Of a stretch of DNA of 64,000 nucleotides, positions 6,424 to 14,133 are shown in pieces. Position 1 is the first letter of the stretch. Every line of letters begins with the position of its first letter. A program made the translations under genes and the position numbers. The notes beneath the pieces were generated by a model. It had not been told where the DNA came from and ran no database searches. It was given only the letters and a program-made list of their open reading frames with translations. This stretch comes from Xenophilus sp. Marseille-Q4582 (GTDB lineage: Bacteria > Pseudomonadota > Gammaproteobacteria > Burkholderiales > Burkholderiaceae_C), in contig NZ_CAKAKO010000004.1 of the NCBI RefSeq assembly GCF_916700565.1, positions 744,001 through 808,000 on the forward strand, given 5' to 3'.

Positions 6424-7964
6424 GCCTCGTCACTGCCCGCTTGTTTGAAGACAAGCCCAACTACGCCAGCACGACTTTTCCACCGCCGCGCCCGTTTCAA
6501 CAGGCAGCACATGAAGCTCTGCGCCAGGGCTTCCGCGACGGCCACAAGAATCAACTCATCATGGCCCCGACAGGCGCAGGCAAGACCTACCTGGGCCACC
6601 GCATCGCGCACGAAGCGCTACTCAAAGGCCGTCGCGTGGTGTTTCTTTGCGACCGCACCACGCTGATCAACCAGACCAGCAAGACGGCTGACTCCTATGG
6701 GCTGTCGGCGCACGGCATCGTGCAGGCGAATCACTGGCGCCGGGCCACCGAGATGCCCTATCAGATCGCCAGTGCTCAGACCATTGCCAAGCGTGGTTAC
6801 TGGCCTGCGGCTGATGTGGTGATCGTTGATGAGGCGCACACCCAAATGAAGGTGTGGACCGAATTCTCAGCGCAAAGCAAAGCAGCATTCATTGGCTTGT
6901 CGGCCACCCCGTTCTCGTCGGGCCTGGGCAAGATTTTCACGAATCTGATCAACGCCACCACGATGCACGAGCTGACCCAATCGGGGGTGCTGGTGCCGAT
7001 GCGCATCCTTTCGTGCAAGCGCATGGATATGACCGGCGCGGCCACATCTGGTGGCGAATGGACGGATGCAGCCGCCGAAGAGCGCGGCATGGGCATCGTC
7101 GGCGATGTGGTCAAAGAGTGGATCGCGCATGGCGAAGGCCGCAAGACCATTGTGTTTGGCGCCACGATCAAGCACTGCCAGGAATTGGCTCGCCAGTTCC
7201 TTGACGCGGGCGTGATGGCCGCCGTTTTCACGAGCGAGACCACTGCGGCAGAGCGTGAGCTGCTGGTCAAGGAGTACAGCAAGCGCGATTCATCGCTGCG
7301 CGTCCTGATCAGTGTTGAGGCACTTGCAAAGGGGTTTGATGTGCCTGACGTCGGGTGTGTCGTGGATTGCCGCCCCCTTCGCAAGTCCCTTTCCACGGCA
7401 ATCCAGATGTGGGGCCGTGGGCTGCGCGCGAGTCCTGACACAGGCAAGAAGGACTGCATCTTGCTGGACCACAGCGGAAACATCATCCGCTTCGCTGAGG
7501 ACTTCACCAGCATCTTCTATGACGGCTTGAGCGCTCTGGACATGGGCGAGAAGCTGGACAAAAAGATTCGCCGGGAAGAGGACGAGGAAAAGAACAGCAA
7601 AGGGTGCCCATCGTGCGGCTACAAGCCCTTTGCGAAGCGCTGCATGTCCTGCGGGTTTGAGAAGCAATCGCCCTCGATGCAAGAGGCTGCAGCAGGCGTG
7701 ATGCAAGAAGTGGTGATGGCAGGCAAGAAGAAGCTGGCAGACGATCACCGCCACCTGTGGGAGCAGCTTTGCAGCTATGCGCGCGGGCACAGCGCGCCTG
7801 AGCGTCAGGCAGGCCGCGCATGGAACCTGTTCAAGAAGATCACTGGTTTCGCGCCGCCGCGTGAGTGGCGCTTCGATTGCACGCCTAACGCTGAGATCAC
7901 CGCGAACGTGCGCAACAAGATCAAGAGCCTTGATTTGGCCTACCTGAAGGCGGTGCGCGCATGA
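6420..7964 (+). CDS. Phage superfamily 2 DNA helicase with C-terminal zinc finger
   Basis: A 514-residue helicase. Motif I (PTGAGKT, 50-56), motif II (DEAH, 137-140), motif III (SATP, 161-164) and motif VI (QMWGRGLR, 329-336) are all present. A four-cysteine zinc finger follows (C396, C399, C408, C411). It should unwind DNA at the phage replication fork using ATP. Start overlaps the ParB-like stop and the end overlaps the primase start, giving a tight ParB - helicase - primase unit. Confidence 0.93.
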   Translation: MSLVTARLFEDKPNYASTTFPPPRPFQQAAHEALRQGFRDGHKNQLIMAPTGAGKTYLGHRIAHEALLKGRRVVFLCDRTTLINQTSKTADSYGLSAHGIVQANHWRRATEMPYQIASAQTIAKRGYWPAADVVIVDEAHTQMKVWTEFSAQSKAAFIGLSATPFSSGLGKIFTNLINATTMHELTQSGVLVPMRILSCKRMDMTGAATSGGEWTDAAAEERGMGIVGDVVKEWIAHGEGRKTIVFGATIKHCQELARQFLDAGVMAAVFTSETTAAERELLVKEYSKRDSSLRVLISVEALAKGFDVPDVGCVVDCRPLRKSLSTAIQMWGRGLRASPDTGKKDCILLDHSGNIIRFAEDFTSIFYDGLSALDMGEKLDKKIRREEDEEKNSKGCPSCGYKPFAKRCMSCGFEKQSPSMQEAAAGVMQEVVMAGKKKLADDHRHLWEQLCSYARGHSAPERQAGRAWNLFKKITGFAPPREWRFDCTPNAEITANVRNKIKSLDLAYLKAVRA

Positions 7965-8824
7965 CTGACTTCATCACCTTCGCACGTGCCCACGGCGTGG
8001 AAATCGATCCGTCGCGCTTTCAGCCTGGCAGCCGAATTCGTCGCTGTGGCACGGTTGACAAGCCAAAGAGCACCAACGGCGCCTACTTTTTTGATGGCGA
8101 GCGCGGCTGGGTCTTCAACTGGGCCGCAGAGGCGCGCGTCCAGTGGTTCAGCGACCCCAATGCGCGCCCGTGGACGGAAGAAGAAAAGGCGGCGTGGCGC
8201 GCGAAGCGCAATGCGGCCCAGGCCAGCCAGGACGCCGACCACCAGCGTGCCGCAAGACGCGCCCAAGAAATGCTGCGCGGCGCGAAGCCCTCTGAGCATG
8301 ACTACTTGCACCGCAAGGGATTCCCGTCGCATCAGGGCCTCGTGGCAGATGACGGCGCATTGCTGATCCCGATGCGCGACGTGTTCACGAACAACCTCAA
8401 CGGGCTGCAAGTCATCCGTTGGATTGAGGACGAGCGCAAGTTCCAGAAAAAGATGCTGCCAGGCATGAAGGCCAAGGCGGCGGTGTTTCGTATCGGCGAC
8501 CGCTACGCACGCGAGACGTTCCTGTGCGAGGGGTATGCCACCGGACTATCAATTGAGGCAGCAGCGCGCGCTGTGGGCCTATCTGCGGCCATTCTGGTGT
8601 GCTTCAGTGCAAACAACATGGAGCACGTGGCTCGGATGGTTAAAGGCCGCGTGATGGCCTTCGCTGACAACGACGCATCGGGCACTGGAGAGAAAGCCGC
8701 GATCAATGCGGGTGTGCCGTATTGCATGAGTGATGTGGTGGGCGAAGACGCGAACGATCTGCACCTACGTGCTGGGCTGTTCGCGGTGGCGGGGAAGTTG
8801 ATGAGGGTGCGCGCCATGCGTTAG
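7961..8824 (+). CDS. TOPRIM-domain phage primase
   Basis: A 287-residue protein resembling phage primases of the P4/DnaG-related group. The TOPRIM domain shows glutamate 190 (FLCEGYATG) and the D236-N-D238 pair (AFADNDASG) that bind metal for primer synthesis. The N-terminal 60 residues replace the usual zinc-binding domain and lack a cysteine cluster. It follows the helicase with a four-base overlap and should prime phage DNA replication. Confidence 0.88.
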   Translation: MTDFITFARAHGVEIDPSRFQPGSRIRRCGTVDKPKSTNGAYFFDGERGWVFNWAAEARVQWFSDPNARPWTEEEKAAWRAKRNAAQASQDADHQRAARRAQEMLRGAKPSEHDYLHRKGFPSHQGLVADDGALLIPMRDVFTNNLNGLQVIRWIEDERKFQKKMLPGMKAKAAVFRIGDRYARETFLCEGYATGLSIEAAARAVGLSAAILVCFSANNMEHVARMVKGRVMAFADNDASGTGEKAAINAGVPYCMSDVVGEDANDLHLRAGLFAVAGKLMRVRAMR

Positions 8825-9073
8825 CGCTTCTTATGTCTTCACTGCGCTGGTTGGACATGGTTTAACGGCAGCGGCGCAGGGTGAGTCCCCTACTGTTGGA
8901 TCAGGTGCTGAAACAGGGGAGAGGGTGGCGAAGTTAGCGCCCTTGCATCGAACGGCTGACGGGTCATGCGGCTCCGAGACAGGACACATGTGAAGGCCTT
9001 CCCAGGATGGGCTAGGTCTGCCCACCAAGCCAGGTCTTAGGGGATTTCTAGCGACGTATCCATAGGAAGAGGA
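8825..9073. other. Gene-free stretch after the primase
   Basis: No convincing reading frame is present in 249 bases within an otherwise gapless operon. A hairpin is possible between CCCCT-ACTGTT (about 8889-8899) and AAACAGGGG (about 8913-8921). It could be a leader RNA or replication origin, but I recognise no RNA family. The minus-strand frame here is a shadow of the 9074 and 9288 genes. Confidence 0.35.
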
Positions 9074-9277
9074 ATGACGCGATGTGTGGGATGCAACAAC
9101 TGGCGGCTGAAGGACGCGAAGGACATGGGAAAGCACGGATTCGGGCTGTGTGCCCACGGGAAGCCCTGGCAGTTCAAGTCGCCGAGCGGGACGTGCGAGC
9201 GGGCGGTGAAGGCCCCTGCGGACGTGATTGCGGCTCGTGTGAAGTGGCTGGACCGGAAGCCCAGCAACAACCTCTGA
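9074..9277 (+). CDS. Small cysteine-motif protein
   Basis: A 67-residue protein with paired cysteines (CVGCNNW, LCAHGK and TCERAV), consistent with one bound zinc ion. The AGGAAGAGGA before the ATG is a strong ribosome site. Similar small zinc proteins occur in early regions of Burkholderiales phages without a known role. Confidence 0.65.
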   Translation: MTRCVGCNNWRLKDAKDMGKHGFGLCAHGKPWQFKSPSGTCERAVKAPADVIAARVKWLDRKPSNNL

Positions 9278-9287
9278 AGGAGTGCGC

Positions 9288-9578
9288 ATGACCCCCCAAG
9301 ACACCCAAGCGGGCGGCATCGACGCCGTACTGGACGAGCGCGGCAAGCGGTACGGCGTTTTCGCTGAGCACGCGGCCATCAGCCAGACGCTGACCGGAAC
9401 CATGCGCATCTGCGAAGGCTGGGACCGACTCACATACGACCAACGCGAGGCCCTGGAGATGATCGCGCACAAGATCTCGCGCATCCTCAACGGCGATCCC
9501 AACTACGCCGATTCGTGGGTGGACATCGCCGGCTACGCAAAGCTGGTGGCTGACCGGCTGGAGGGCGTGGAGCGATGA
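9288..9578 (+). CDS. DUF6378 family protein
   Basis: A 96-residue helical protein matching phage DUF6378 proteins (VLDERGKRYGVFAEHA, MIAHKISRILNGDPNYADSWVDIAGYA). The histidines, aspartates and glutamates on these helices resemble those of MazG/HD-type nucleotide hydrolases, so a nucleotide-pool role is possible but unproven. Start at 9288 has AAGGAG six bases upstream. Confidence 0.75.
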   Translation: MTPQDTQAGGIDAVLDERGKRYGVFAEHAAISQTLTGTMRICEGWDRLTYDQREALEMIAHKISRILNGDPNYADSWVDIAGYAKLVADRLEGVER

Positions 9579-10030
9579 AAACCTACCAGTACTGGGCAGT
9601 CCTTGATGAGTTGCCTGACGGATGGGTCATCGACAGAACCTGCGGCTCTCCGCTGGCTGGGCATGTGTTCGCGACGAACGGCAAGAGTCCGCTGACTGGG
9701 CAACGCCGCGTGCTTGTCCCGGTACGCCCGAAGGGGGATGCGCAGGCGGCAGTTGGAAGGCGGCCGGAGTTGGTCGTGCCAGTGCCCAGCGCACCTAAGA
9801 GTGGGGCTGGAGATTCGGTCTTTGATGCGGGCTCTGCAAAGGCCTTCAACGATCTGGCCCGCGCCCGCTTCAAGCGGCGACTGCTCTCCGACATCCTGGT
9901 TGACCTGCAGGTTTGCGATATTGAGGGCTGGAGCAAGCGCGAATACATCGAGCAACTCCAGCAGTTGATCGGAGGCATATCCCTGGCCGCCCCGGATGAT
10001 GGGGCGCGCAAGGAGTCTGGCCGTGGCTGA
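9575..10030 (+). CDS. Hypothetical early protein
   Basis: A 151-residue protein with an N-terminal beta-rich part (WAVLDELPDGWVIDRTCGSPLAGHVF) and a helical C-terminus (LSDILVDLQVCDIEGWSKREYIEQLQQLI). No known family recognised. Overlaps its neighbours by four and eight bases, so it belongs to the early operon. Confidence 0.65.
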   Translation: MKTYQYWAVLDELPDGWVIDRTCGSPLAGHVFATNGKSPLTGQRRVLVPVRPKGDAQAAVGRRPELVVPVPSAPKSGAGDSVFDAGSAKAFNDLARARFKRRLLSDILVDLQVCDIEGWSKREYIEQLQQLIGGISLAAPDDGARKESGRG

Positions 10031-10430
10031 AAAGCGCGTCATCCGCCTGATCGACCACGAGCGCCGCATGCGTGCACATGACGCCATCGACATGGCGCCG
10101 GAGGGGTACTGCGTCACTATTTCGGAGCCCACGCGCAGCCTGGAGCAGAACGCGGCGATGTGGCCCCTGCTGCAAGCCTTCGCCGACCAACTGCAATGGC
10201 CGGTCAATGGCCAGATGGTCTGGATGACTGCCGACGAGTGGAAGGACGTGTTGTCCGCAGCCTTCAAGCGCGAGTCCGTCCGGGTCGCCATGGGCATGGA
10301 CGGCGGCATGGTGATGCTCGGCAGTCGCACCAGCAAGTTCAGCGTGCGCGAGATGAGCGAGTTCATCGAGTTCTTGCATGCGACCGCTGCGGCGCGTGAT
10401 GTGGATCTGCACTACATGGAGGCTGCATGA
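10023..10430 (+). CDS. ninB: NinB-like recombination protein
   Basis: A 135-residue protein resembling lambda NinB (Orf), a recombination mediator that helps load strand-annealing or RecA-like proteins on SSB-coated DNA. The signature EPTRSLEQNAAMWPLLQAF and the TADEWKDVLSAAFK segment are present. GTG start at 10023 overlaps the preceding stop; the open frame upstream is unlikely to be coding. It sits amid several small nuclease genes, as ninB does in lambda. Confidence 0.8.
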   Translation: MAEKRVIRLIDHERRMRAHDAIDMAPEGYCVTISEPTRSLEQNAAMWPLLQAFADQLQWPVNGQMVWMTADEWKDVLSAAFKRESVRVAMGMDGGMVMLGSRTSKFSVREMSEFIEFLHATAAARDVDLHYMEAA

Positions 10431-10558
10431 AGACGTGGCATTGCTACACGCTCGTGGCGGCTGTGCTGGCGGCGCCTCATCTGTCGCGGGAATTTGCTTT
10501 GGGCGCAGTGCTCGCATGGGGACTTGCGGCGATGTGGATTGCGGCGAGGGGCGAATGA
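10427..10558 (+). CDS. Small membrane protein
   Basis: A 43-residue frame with two short hydrophobic stretches (CYTLVAAVLAAPHL, FALGAVLAWGLAAMWIAA). It overlaps ninB by four bases and the next HNH gene by four bases, which supports it being real. Role unknown. Confidence 0.5.
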   Translation: MKTWHCYTLVAAVLAAPHLSREFALGAVLAWGLAAMWIAARGE

Positions 10559-11127
10559 TGCGTCGCGCCGCGAAGATCGACGCACCAAAGTATCTGGGCG
10601 CCCTCTGCAAGCGTGGGCACGACCACGATGGCACAGGGCAAAGTCTTCGGAAGCTGTCAGACCGCAGTTGTGTGGTGTGCTGCCGAGAAAAGGCCAGAGC
10701 GGCATATCGCCTCAACCCTGCCGCATCCATGGCTGCCCGCGACCGCGATGCCGCGCGGGCCTACCAGCGCGAGTGGGCGCGGGAAAGGCGCGCACTCAAC
10801 CCCGTGTTGGCGAGAGAGCGCGGCCGAGATCGCTATCGACGAGAAGTCCTGTTGACGCGCCTTCGCAACCGGCTTCGGAAGGCGTTCGTCGCTTTCTCGG
10901 TGTCCGGTAAGCAGGCAGCGTCTTCCGAGTACGCGGACTTCATGGCAATCATCCGGCATCTAGGCCCATGTCCTGGCCCGCTGGGCGAATGGGAGATCGA
11001 CCACATCAAGCCCCTGTGCAGCTTTGACTTCTCCGATCCTGAGCAGGTCCGTGCCGCTTTTCACCCTACGAACCATCAATGGCTCACGGCTGAGCAGAAC
11101 CGGAGGAAGCATGCGAAAGAAAGCTAG
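10555..11127 (+). CDS. HNH endonuclease with N-terminal zinc finger
   Basis: A 190-residue nuclease. The N-terminus has a Cys/His finger (CKRGHDH ... SCVVC). A basic middle section is followed by an HNH motif: EWEIDHIKPLCSFDF then HPTNHQWLTAEQNRRKH. HNH enzymes nick or cut DNA; in early phage regions they act in recombination or as homing enzymes. Two adjacent in-frame ATG codons (10555, 10558) follow GCGAGGGGCGA; I use the first. Confidence 0.85.
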   Translation: MMRRAAKIDAPKYLGALCKRGHDHDGTGQSLRKLSDRSCVVCCREKARAAYRLNPAASMAARDRDAARAYQREWARERRALNPVLARERGRDRYRREVLLTRLRNRLRKAFVAFSVSGKQAASSEYADFMAIIRHLGPCPGPLGEWEIDHIKPLCSFDFSDPEQVRAAFHPTNHQWLTAEQNRRKHAKES

Positions 11128-11404
11128 GGTTGACGCCAACCAGCCCGCTGTGGTGGCTGCCCTGCGCAAGGCCGGCGCCACTGTGCAGAGCTTGGCCGCT
11201 GCGGGCGACGGAGTGCCGGATCTGCTTGTGGCCTTCCGGTCGGATCTGTTCCTGCTGGAGGTCAAGGACGGCAGCAAGCCGCCTTCGGCTCGTGCGCTCA
11301 CGCCCGATCAGGTGCGCTGGCATGCGGCGTGGGGCGCCCCGGTCCATGTGGTCAACAGCGTGGACGAGGCGTTGCAGGCGATTGGAGCGATCCATGCAGT
11401 CTAA
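11111..11404 (+). CDS. VRR-NUC-type nuclease
   Basis: A 97-residue protein with the PD-(D/E)xK layout of VRR-NUC nucleases: GDGVPDLLVAF (aspartate), then FLLEVKDG (glutamate and lysine). The family resolves branched DNA. It overlaps the HNH gene by 17 bases and the next gene by 11, and likely serves phage recombination or packaging substrate preparation. Confidence 0.75.
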   Translation: MRKKARVDANQPAVVAALRKAGATVQSLAAAGDGVPDLLVAFRSDLFLLEVKDGSKPPSARALTPDQVRWHAAWGAPVHVVNSVDEALQAIGAIHAV

Positions 11405-11660
11405 GAACAAGGCCGCCCCGACCAAGGCCGAGCGCGAGCACATCGTCCGCATCAAAGAGATGCCGTGCGGCGTCTGCGAAGCGCCAGGCCCGTCCGAGGC
11501 CCACGAACTGCGCCAGGGTGAGTGGCACACGTCCATTCCTCTGTGCGCCGACTGCCATCGAGGCAGTTTCAACGGCATCCACGGCCAGCAGCGCATATGG
11601 AAGGTCAAGCGCCTGGATGAACTGGCCGTGCTCAACAACACCATCGCCGCGCTGGTCTGA
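11394..11660 (+). CDS. Ref/HNH-like small nuclease
   Basis: An 88-residue zinc-binding protein with CGVCEAPGPSEAHEL and LCADCHRGSFNGIHG, matching the HNH-type core of the P1 Ref / DUF968-like family. Such proteins are RecA-dependent or structure-specific nucleases. It overlaps the VRR-NUC gene, so the two may work together on recombination intermediates. Confidence 0.65.
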   Translation: MQSKNKAAPTKAEREHIVRIKEMPCGVCEAPGPSEAHELRQGEWHTSIPLCADCHRGSFNGIHGQQRIWKVKRLDELAVLNNTIAALV

Positions 11661-11687
11661 GCGCGAACTGAGGAAGGAGAAGGAATC

Positions 11688-11966
11688 GTGAACTGCAAGC
11701 CTGGGGATCTAGCTGTTGTCCGATGGACTCGTGCGGCTCCCGAGCACCACGGGAAGATCGTCCGATGCGTGTGGTCACATGACGGATGGTGGGAAGTGTC
11801 GCCCGAGCTGCCCATGGCTGGGCGCCCAGGCGTCGTCTGGAGCATGGTCCATGACAGCGTGCTTCGACCCCTCCGCGACCCCGGTGACGACGCCGTGGAC
11901 GAAACCCTCGCCTGGAAGCCCGTCCCGCTGCCCGCCATCCAGCCCGAGCTTCTGGAGCGCGCATGA
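11688..11966 (+). CDS. Small SH3-like phage protein
   Basis: A 92-residue protein rich in beta-strand segments (CKPGDLAVVRWTRA, GKIVRCVWSHDGWWEVS, DSVLRPLRDPGDDAVDE). Proteins of this type recur in Burkholderiales phages and have no known role. AAGGAGAAGG before the ATG is a good ribosome site. It overlaps the next gene by four bases. Confidence 0.6.
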   Translation: MNCKPGDLAVVRWTRAAPEHHGKIVRCVWSHDGWWEVSPELPMAGRPGVVWSMVHDSVLRPLRDPGDDAVDETLAWKPVPLPAIQPELLERA

Positions 11967-12463
11967 GAGTCAAGACGCTCCAAACGATGACCAGCCTGCG
12001 CAACCGCTGCATTGAAGAGGGCGAGTGCTGGCTGTGGCAGGGCTACTTCGGCAACGGAGTGCCGGCAGTGAGCCACGGCGGCAAGATGATGCCGGTCCGC
12101 GCGGTGATGGTGGACCTGCTGGGCATCCGAGTCGAGCGAGCGCGGTACTTCGCCCCGAAGTGCGGCTGCGCGGATTGCGTGAATCCCGAACACATCGGCC
12201 AGTACACCCAGGCCCAGCACATGGCCAAGATGGGCCGGAAGGTCGACTCCAAGGGTCCGGGACGCCGCCTCAAGCTGACGCAACACGCTCGGGCGACGAA
12301 AGCCAAGATCACCATCGAGATCGCCCGCGAGATTCGCCTGTCGCCGGAGCCCGGGCCCGTCCTGGCCGAGCGCTACGGCATCACCCGCAGCGTGGTCGGG
12401 CGCATCCGGCGCGGCGAGGCATGGGCCGACACCCAGAACCCATTCTGGAGGCTGGCAGCGTGA
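11963..12463 (+). CDS. HNH-like nuclease with C-terminal helix-turn-helix
   Basis: A 166-residue protein. The N-terminal half resembles HNH_3 homing-type nucleases (ECWLWQGYFGNG at 18-29, CADCVNPEHIGQYTQAQHM near 70). The C-terminal half (ITIEIAREIRLS, VLAERYGITRSVVGRIRRGEAW) is a helix-turn-helix likely used for target recognition. The expected first histidine of HNH is not obvious, so activity is uncertain. Stop overlaps the next GTG. Confidence 0.6.
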   Translation: MRVKTLQTMTSLRNRCIEEGECWLWQGYFGNGVPAVSHGGKMMPVRAVMVDLLGIRVERARYFAPKCGCADCVNPEHIGQYTQAQHMAKMGRKVDSKGPGRRLKLTQHARATKAKITIEIAREIRLSPEPGPVLAERYGITRSVVGRIRRGEAWADTQNPFWRLAA

Positions 12464-12666
12464 TCGACCGCAACAACATCAGCCAGGTACTGCGCCAGCA
12501 CGTGCAGCAGAAGTACGGCACCCAGAAGGAGGCCGCCAAGGCGCTGGGCATCGACCCATCAACCCTTTGCCAGTCGCTCAACGGCCATCCGCACCCGTCG
12601 CCAATCCTGCTGGCGGATGCGGGGCTCGTGGCGCGGGTGGTTTATGAGCAAAGGAGTGCGGGATGA
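12460..12666 (+). CDS. Small helix-turn-helix protein
   Basis: A 68-residue protein: QKEAAKALGIDPSTLCQSLNG forms a recognisable helix-turn-helix. GTG start overlaps the preceding stop. It could be a Cro-like regulator of middle or late genes. No neighbouring operator was found. Confidence 0.55.
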   Translation: MIDRNNISQVLRQHVQQKYGTQKEAAKALGIDPSTLCQSLNGHPHPSPILLADAGLVARVVYEQRSAG

Positions 12667-12938
12667 CGATGCGAGAGGAGTTCGAGCAGTGGATGTCTGA
12701 TGAAGGCCAGTGGCCGGCAGCGGTCGAGAAGACCGGCGCTGAGTACAAGCTGTCGACGGCCGCAACGGGCTGGACCGTCTGGCAAGCCGCCTACGCCGCA
12801 GGGCAGAGGGCTGAGCGGGAGGCGTGTGCTGTTACTGCGTGGAATACAGGCATGGATCTGCATATGAAGCAGAGCGACGCACGCGAGATTGGCTCGCTGT
12901 GCGCCGCCGCCATCCGCAACCGCAAGGAGCAGGGGTGA
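12663..12938 (+). CDS. Hypothetical phage protein
   Basis: A 91-residue protein with features typical of phage early-region proteins (EEFEQWMSDEG, WTVWQAAYAAGQRAEREACA). The WQAAY-AGQRAER helix recurs widely in Burkholderiales phages. No function known. Overlaps both neighbours by four bases. Confidence 0.6.
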   Translation: MTMREEFEQWMSDEGQWPAAVEKTGAEYKLSTAATGWTVWQAAYAAGQRAEREACAVTAWNTGMDLHMKQSDAREIGSLCAAAIRNRKEQG

Positions 12939-13144
12939 CAACAGACCAAGAGATCCAGGCGCTCCGAGAAGAGATCGCAAAGCTCCGCGAGCGAGTGGCA
13001 TGCCTTGAGGGCGGCAGAACCTACATCCCGCCCTATTTCGTCGGCACGCCGAGGGTTGGCACGCCCGGGCCAGTAGAGCCGATGACAGCGCCCAATCCAT
13101 GGCAGCCGCCATACCGCATCACATGCGGAGGCGAGCGGGGCTGA
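12935..13144 (+). CDS. Small coiled-coil protein
   Basis: A 69-residue protein, GTG start, overlapping its upstream neighbour. The first 25 residues (IQALREEIAKLRERVACLEGG) form a short coiled coil; the remainder is proline- and glycine-rich. Probably an oligomeric small protein of unknown role. Confidence 0.5.
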   Translation: MTTDQEIQALREEIAKLRERVACLEGGRTYIPPYFVGTPRVGTPGPVEPMTAPNPWQPPYRITCGGERG

Positions 13145-13207
13145 TCTGACGCGATTCCCGATGCGATCCCCCGCCCCTAAGTCCCCGTCACCAAACAAAT
13201 AAAGCCC

Positions 13208-13217
13208 ATTCGCGAAT
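13208..13217. promoter_or_regulatory. Ten-base palindrome before the Q-like gene
   Basis: ATTCGCGAAT is a perfect palindrome 30 bases upstream of the Q-like start, within the only untranslated gap of this part of the operon. It could be an operator for timed expression of the antiterminator. Confidence 0.3.
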
Positions 13218-13247
13218 AGCGAACTGAGTAGATTTCAAGGAGCCCAG

Positions 13248-13634
13248 ATGCTGATGAAAGTGAAAGCCGTCGATTTCCACGCCGTGGAGCCTCACCAGCG
13301 TGAGATGGACCGGCGCCTTGCCAACTGGGCGGCATGGTGCAACGGCCGGAGCTGGGGAGGCGCGTCTGTGTCGCCGATGTTCCGCCTCGTCCCACCGCCG
13401 CCGCGTGTACGTGGGGACGTGTCACTCGTGGCCGATGTGGTGGATGGGGCCGATGCCGCCAAGATCGCCAAGGGAGTTCAAGCCCTGCCGGAGAAACATC
13501 GCAAAGCCATTCACTGGTCATACGTCCGGCCGACTGCGCCGGCCAAGGCTTGCCGTGAGCTGGGGTTGTCCATGGAAGGGCTGGCCCGGCACGTCCGAGA
13601 CGCCCGGCAGATGCTCATCAATCGGGCTGTATGA
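13248..13634 (+). CDS. Q-like late antiterminator
   Basis: A 128-residue protein at the end of the early operon, just before the tRNA and packaging genes, the position of antiterminator Q. The C-terminal half (PEKHRKAIHWSYV, ACRELGLSMEGLARHVRDARQMLINR) matches the helix-turn-helix of phage Q/RinA-type activators of late transcription. AAGGAG lies five bases before ATG 13248. Assignment rests on this domain and on position. Confidence 0.7.
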   Translation: MLMKVKAVDFHAVEPHQREMDRRLANWAAWCNGRSWGGASVSPMFRLVPPPPRVRGDVSLVADVVDGADAAKIAKGVQALPEKHRKAIHWSYVRPTAPAKACRELGLSMEGLARHVRDARQMLINRAV

Positions 13635-13641
13635 AAACCCC

Positions 13642-13670
13642 TTGAGAACCCGAAAAACTTGTGATACAAA
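13642..13670 (+). promoter_or_regulatory. Candidate sigma-70 late promoter
   Basis: TTGAGA (13642-13647) and TACAAA (13665-13670) are separated by 17 bases. The site follows the Q-like gene and precedes the tRNA and late genes. The stretch 13671-13859 shows no gene and could be the untranslated Q-response leader. Confidence 0.5.
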
Positions 13671-13859
13671 CGGGAGGACTTGTGAGCTGTCGAGCACTAA
13701 GGCAAGAGCATCCAGAAACGGAGGCGCCGGTGTCGGTAGAAATCGCAGGTTGCGAGCCCCGTACATGGGTGTGAGCAGGAGCCGCAATCCTCAACTGCGG
13801 TGACGGGCGCAGAAAATTAGCGAGGCGCCGAGTGGCTCCCGTAAGGGGCCGAGATCAAC

Positions 13860-13937
13860 AGCGGTGTAGCTCAGCCTGGTCAGAGCGTTGGGTTCATACC
13901 CCAAAGGGCGCGGGATCGAAGCCTGCCACCGCAACCA
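13860..13937 (+). tRNA. tRNA-Met (CAU), initiator-like features
   Basis: A 78-nt cloverleaf with encoded CCA. D stem GCTC/GAGC with G18-G19, anticodon stem TTGGG/CCCAA with loop TTCATAC (anticodon CAT), T stem GCGGG/CCTGC. Two features recall initiator tRNAs: three consecutive G:C pairs next to the anticodon loop, and no pair at position 1:72 (A1, A72) with an ACCA end. The T loop begins with A instead of T. A CAU tRNA could also serve Met elongation or, after modification, Ile. Confidence 0.88.
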
Positions 13938-13943
13938 CACACA

Positions 13944-13973
13944 GCCCGCCAGGTGAAAGCCTCGGCGGGTTTT
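13944..13973 (+). terminator. Hairpin terminator after the tRNA
   Basis: CCCGCC (13945-13950) and GGCGGG (13964-13969) pair, followed by TTTT. It lies seven bases after the tRNA end and would release the tRNA transcript or act as a late-gene terminator overcome by antitermination. Confidence 0.6.
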
Positions 13974-13974
13974 C

Positions 13975-14052
13975 GCATTTGGGCTGCGCGCAGGAGCGCA
14001 GGATCGCTTTGCAAGCCTTCCGTGCTGGGTTCGATTCCCAGGTGGTCCACCA
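13975..14052 (+). pseudogene. Decayed tRNA with an intact 3' half
   Basis: The 3' part is a textbook tRNA end: T arm CTGGG-TTCGATT-CCCAG, acceptor strand GTGGTCC, then ACCA at 14049-14052. A D arm CTGC/GCAG with GG in the loop and a possible TGC anticodon loop lie upstream. The anticodon stem has two mismatches and the acceptor 5' strand pairs poorly. I read it as a degenerate phage tRNA, perhaps tRNA-Ala. Confidence 0.5.
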
Positions 14053-14133
14053 TTTGCCGCGCCCTGGGCGCATCCCGCAACCGCATCCACAGGATGGCCG
14101 GCCCACGGGCGCGGCGATCCGAAGGAATGAGCC

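Noticed and set aside
13671-13859. Possible extra tRNA upstream of tRNA-Met
   Set aside because: Pieces such as GGTTGCGAGCC look like a T arm, but the stem does not pair and no cloverleaf can be drawn.
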